DNA from: Pachysolen tannophilus NRRL Y-2460
Lineage: Eukaryota > Ascomycota > Pichiomycetes > Alaninales > Pachysolenaceae
Direction of reading: 5' to 3'
DNA: 64,000 bases
Assembly (NCBI GenBank): GCA_001661245.1
Contig: KV454014.1
Coordinates: forward strand, 1-64,000
Part shown: piece by piece, positions 60,893 to 64,000 of the stretch
Layout: the number at the start of each line of letters is the position of its first letter
Numbering within the stretch: the stretch's first letter is position 1
Notes under the pieces: generated by a model
Told to the model about the DNA's origin: nothing
What the model saw: the letters and a program-made list of their open reading frames with translations, nothing else
Databases searched by the model: none
Program-made: the position numbers and the translations under genes

Positions 60893-62638
60893 ATGTTTAA
60901 TTCTCAGTCTACGACGGGATACCGGTATAATAATGGGGTGAATTGGAGTGGTAATACTGGGTTTAATTCTGGGGGAGTAAATGGTGTTGGAAATGGTTCA
61001 CTTAGAAGGGTATGGATCACTAGAGCAGGAAAGATTCCAACAACGGTGTTTACGAATCAGAGTACTATTGTTGATGATTTGAAGACTTTGATTTTGTCAA
61101 AGTATCCAAATAGTTTGGGGAAACATTTTGATCCTAGTGATTTGATGATTAAATTGAAAATTGGGAATAATAATAGTAATACTGGGGTGTATGGAGGAAC
61201 AGGAGGAGGAGGAGGGTATAATAAAATGAATGCTAATGTGAATAATGAGCATTTGCAACTGCATCCTTTGTCGCCACAACCGGTCCCTGTTGCTTCGTCG
61301 CTTTTAAATGACAAAAATGATAATAATAATAATTATAATAATAATAATTATAATAATAATAATAGCAGTAGCGGTAACATGTTCAAATTTAAACAAAAAC
61401 TGCTGTTTGAGTCCAATTTTCTGATACTGTACTCTGCTAATCCTTCACCAGTTAGCAATGCTTATATATTATTAGAACCTGATCAAAATATATGGCAGGT
61501 GATAGACCAGTACTACCCAAATGGTATGACTATAGATGATTGCTTGATTGTTGATGTACCAGATAATAACGTTCAAGGAAATAATTTATCAACCCCAATA
61601 ACTTCAAATTTTTCTCTGCAAACAAAGATTAATCCGCTGTCTTTAAATAATAGTGATCCTTCCTCAAGTAATAGGAAGAATTTCATATCAAACAATATTC
61701 ATAAGAGATCTCAATCAACTCCTCAATCACCTTTAAATAGCGTTGTTGATAATAAAAATAATAACAACGGTAATCAATCAAGTGTATTGATGATGCCCAA
61801 AAATTTTAATTCATTATCAACAAATTTGGAAAAATCTACTAGCTCTATTGATTATAATGAATTAGCAAATTTTGCAGGAAATGGAGGAGGAACAGGTTTG
61901 AATAATAAATCTCAATTGAAAAATACATTACCTCATATAATTGAAGATCAAAATAAACCATCGGTAGATCCAACAAAGGCTAATAAACACAAGAATTCTT
62001 CATCTACTTCTTCGTTAATGGCTCATTCTCCGTTAAAGGAAAATTCTTCTTCCAATTCAATAAAACTTGCTGCTTTAAGTAAAAAATTCAAATCGACTAC
62101 GGAAAAAGTTTTACCTTCAATAAATGTATTAGTAGTTGAAGATAATTCTATTAATCAAGCCATTTTAGGTGCTTTCTTAAGAAAGAGAAAGATAAATTAT
62201 AAAATAGCTAAAAATGGACAAGAAGCTATAGAAAAATGGAAAGAAGGAAATTTTCATTTGGTATTGATGGATATTCAATTACCAGTTAAATCCGGTATAG
62301 AGGCAACAATTGAAATACGTAGATTGGAAAAATTAAATAACATTGGTTTATTTAATAATGATTCTACATTGATTACTGGTAAGAATCTTAACAATACTAG
62401 CACTAGCAGTCTTGTTAAATTAAACTTAGAAGATGAATTGGATTCAAGTATTTTTAGAACACCAGTTATTATAGTGGCTTTAACTGCTTCAACTTCAAAA
62501 ATCGATAGACAAAAAGCATTAGCTGCCGGTTGTAATGATTTTCTAACTAAACCTGTAAATTTGGTGTGGTTGCAAAATAAAATTATCGAATGGGGTTGTA
62601 TGCAGGCATTAATCGATTTCGATCATTGGAAGGACTGA
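60893..62638 (+). CDS. SSK1: Ssk1, response regulator of the HOG stress pathway
   Basis: 581 residues. A long Asn/Ser/Gly-rich N-terminal region leads into a receiver domain at about residues 412-575. It starts INVLVVEDNSINQAILGAFL, carries the phospho-acceptor in LVLMDIQLPV (Asp460), the switch Thr in IVALTAS, and the conserved Lys in FLTKPVN. The end WLQNKIIEWGCMQALIDF is distinctive for Ssk1. Dephosphorylated Ssk1 activates the MAPKK kinase Ssk2. A 40-residue insertion between the phospho-Asp strand and the switch Thr is usual for Ssk1. No sensor kinase is nearby. Confidence 0.93.
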   Translation: MFNSQSTTGYRYNNGVNWSGNTGFNSGGVNGVGNGSLRRVWITRAGKIPTTVFTNQSTIVDDLKTLILSKYPNSLGKHFDPSDLMIKLKIGNNNSNTGVYGGTGGGGGYNKMNANVNNEHLQLHPLSPQPVPVASSLLNDKNDNNNNYNNNNYNNNNSSSGNMFKFKQKLLFESNFLILYSANPSPVSNAYILLEPDQNIWQVIDQYYPNGMTIDDCLIVDVPDNNVQGNNLSTPITSNFSLQTKINPLSLNNSDPSSSNRKNFISNNIHKRSQSTPQSPLNSVVDNKNNNNGNQSSVLMMPKNFNSLSTNLEKSTSSIDYNELANFAGNGGGTGLNNKSQLKNTLPHIIEDQNKPSVDPTKANKHKNSSSTSSLMAHSPLKENSSSNSIKLAALSKKFKSTTEKVLPSINVLVVEDNSINQAILGAFLRKRKINYKIAKNGQEAIEKWKEGNFHLVLMDIQLPVKSGIEATIEIRRLEKLNNIGLFNNDSTLITGKNLNNTSTSSLVKLNLEDELDSSIFRTPVIIVALTASTSKIDRQKALAAGCNDFLTKPVNLVWLQNKIIEWGCMQALIDFDHWKD

Positions 62639-62949
62639 TATATATATATATAAATATATATATATTTCTATTTCTTTACAAATTATTATTATTCTCAGAA
62701 TGTGTTAGATATTATCAGTTTAATTCAGGTTAATACTTTTAAATATACTAAATTGTGGAGTATAATTAATACTCTTTTTTAATGTGAAAATATATATATA
62801 TGAAAGAACAAAAAATTGTAATTTTGATTCAACATGTCTGATATCTGATTAAAATAAAATAAAATAAAATAAAAAAGTTTTAAAAAAAAAAAAAAAAAAA
62901 AATTAAGAAAAAGGAACTCAAAAACGGAACTAAGACATTATAAAAATAT
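62639..62949. other. Convergent SSK1-BBC1 intergenic region
   Basis: 311 bp between two 3' ends, with TA runs directly after the SSK1 stop codon, AAAAT repeats (62849-62872) and an A-run of about 20 (62882-62902). Confidence 0.6.
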
Positions 62950-64000
62950 TCACCAATTGATATAATCCCTTCCGACGCACCTATAGACTCTAAGCTGTCC
63001 ACTTTTAAGATCCCCTATTTTATAACTAACTTTGGAAATCTTACCGCTTGTGTCTGTTTCGAAAACTTTGAATTTGTTTTTCGTGCTATCAAAATCGTAG
63101 ACGATACATGAAAATGGATTGGAATCATTTGTTCCAACCTCATATTGGAACTTTTGATGTAATTTGTTATGGCCTTGAAATTTGGCCTTTAATGACAAAA
63201 TGTCCCCAGCTTTAATGTCATCATATTTATTAATAGTTTGATTTGAACTATTTCTGTAAACTAGCTGACCATAAGCTCTAGTACCAATTGGTTGTAAAAC
63301 TGGATATCTTTTCATCATTTTTTCAAAAACATAAGGAACTAATTTATTGTATCCAATGTTCGAATTTCCTAAAGATTCTGCAATCTTAACAATTTGTAAG
63401 CCATATTCTTGAGAGTAATAATCCAATAACTCTTTTCTAATTGAAGGAGCTGCTATTACATGCTGATATGTTGTTAATGTGTTGAAAGGATCATTGTAAT
63501 TGAAATGCAATTCAATAACTAACTGCGATAAATCTTGATACAAGATATAATAATCACGATAAATAACCTTCTTATTACCTCTTTTAACTAATTCATGGTC
63601 CTCGACTTCAAATATCATGTCTTTTCCATATCTAGATAACAAAGTTGGTGGTAATTCGGACTTCAACCACCAATCTGACGTTGTATTCAAATCAATGTCA
63701 GTCAGAGCAGCACTTTCTGAAGTCAAAGTGTTTGAACGTCCAATATGATGTTCTGAACTTCTTCTCGCTGTAGCAGTAGCAGTAGCAGTAGCATCATGAG
63801 ACTGTCTTCTATCTGAAGCGGTAATCGGAGGATGATCAAGAGGAAGCTGTTGCGGTGCTGGAGGTGCCGCTAAAGATGGTGCTGGTACTTGAGGTACCTG
63901 AGGAACCTGAGGTGAAGGCGGCGCATCTGATGGTGGCAAAGGAGGTGGAGCCTTTTCTCTATGAGGATGTGACACAGAAGTCTTACGAATATCAGTTGGA
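62950..64000 (-). CDS. BBC1: Bbc1 (myosin-I tail interacting protein), C-terminal part, runs off the window
   Basis: The frame is open to the last base, so only about 350 C-terminal codons are visible; the N-terminal SH3 domain expected in this family lies outside. The visible part begins with a Pro-rich stretch, KAPPPLPPSDAPPSP, a ligand for SH3 domains, followed by a Ser/Thr/Ala-rich spacer. The conserved C-terminal domain follows, with SDWWLKSELPP, YRDYYILYQDLSQLVIELHF and a final LRVYRCVGRDYINW. S. cerevisiae Bbc1 acts at cortical actin patches, where it restrains Las17-driven actin assembly in endocytosis. No ATG was used as start because the frame continues upstream. Confidence 0.8.
   Translation of the reverse strand, partial: PTDIRKTSVSHPHREKAPPPLPPSDAPPSPQVPQVPQVPAPSLAAPPAPQQLPLDHPPITASDRRQSHDATATATATARRSSEHHIGRSNTLTSESAALTDIDLNTTSDWWLKSELPPTLLSRYGKDMIFEVEDHELVKRGNKKVIYRDYYILYQDLSQLVIELHFNYNDPFNTLTTYQHVIAAPSIRKELLDYYSQEYGLQIVKIAESLGNSNIGYNKLVPYVFEKMMKRYPVLQPIGTRAYGQLVYRNSSNQTINKYDDIKAGDILSLKAKFQGHNKLHQKFQYEVGTNDSNPFSCIVYDFDSTKNKFKVFETDTSGKISKVSYKIGDLKSGQLRVYRCVGRDYINW

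Overview
This window is the left end of a chromosome from an AT-rich budding yeast. It opens on a telomere of 9-bp units (ACACCACTC on this strand). Genes are dense, spliceosomal introns are short (GTATGT or GTAAGT donors, TACTAAC-like branch sites), and the products are yeast families such as MED2, RTC1, UBP2, SSK1 and CBP4. Three CTG codons fall where relatives carry Thr, Gly or Ala/Thr rather than Leu (two in CTS2, one in VPS74). This suggests a CUG-reassigned yeast, most likely the CUG-Ser group. Leu in the conceptual proteins at CTG should then be read with caution. No transposon, tRNA, rRNA or CRISPR array was seen.

Layout. 1-388 telomere; 389-2507 gene-free subtelomere; 2508-4433 siderophore-type transporter; 4913-7065 a zinc-cluster regulator gene split over both strands; 7357-14357 LYC1-like acetyltransferase, WSS1, RTC1 and AAH1; 15193-17329 ATP16 and MED2; 18620-25932 a mitochondrial-type protein, a YCII protein, IAH1, PFY1, LEO1 and CTS2; 26577-33364 VPS74, a CENP-B-HTH/PLP-enzyme fusion, an EEP phosphatase/nuclease and a CAMK kinase; 34110-36261 ADE2, broken by an inversion; 36352-51173 UBP2, HRQ1, APL1, MHO1, SUI2 and VTA1; 51651-62638 CAF120/SKG3, APS3, CBP4, a CTR copper transporter, PUS9, an unknown protein and SSK1; 62950 to the end, the C-terminal part of BBC1.

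The most striking result is two small inversions, each with one breakpoint inside a gene. In ADE2 the last 98 codons lie on the opposite strand 440 bp away; the two pieces add up to 570 residues, the normal length. In the zinc-cluster gene, exons 1-3 lie on the minus strand and exon 4 on the plus strand, with the breakpoint inside intron 3. As assembled, the strain should lack AIR carboxylase and be an adenine auxotroph, unless a second allele exists or the assembly is wrong here. Neither inversion has long inverted repeats at its ends.

Other points of interest are a perfect 56-bp palindrome between CAF120 and APS3, three divergent intergenic regions crowded with GCGCA-type motifs, a GC-rich island of paired short repeats upstream of the HTH-PLP fusion, and a telomere whose inner units form a different sequence block. 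Purine genes (ADE2, AAH1), vesicle-traffic genes (VPS74, APL1, VTA1, APS3) and mitochondrial genes (ATP16, CBP4, the 18620 gene) are interspersed, with no sign of operon-like clustering.
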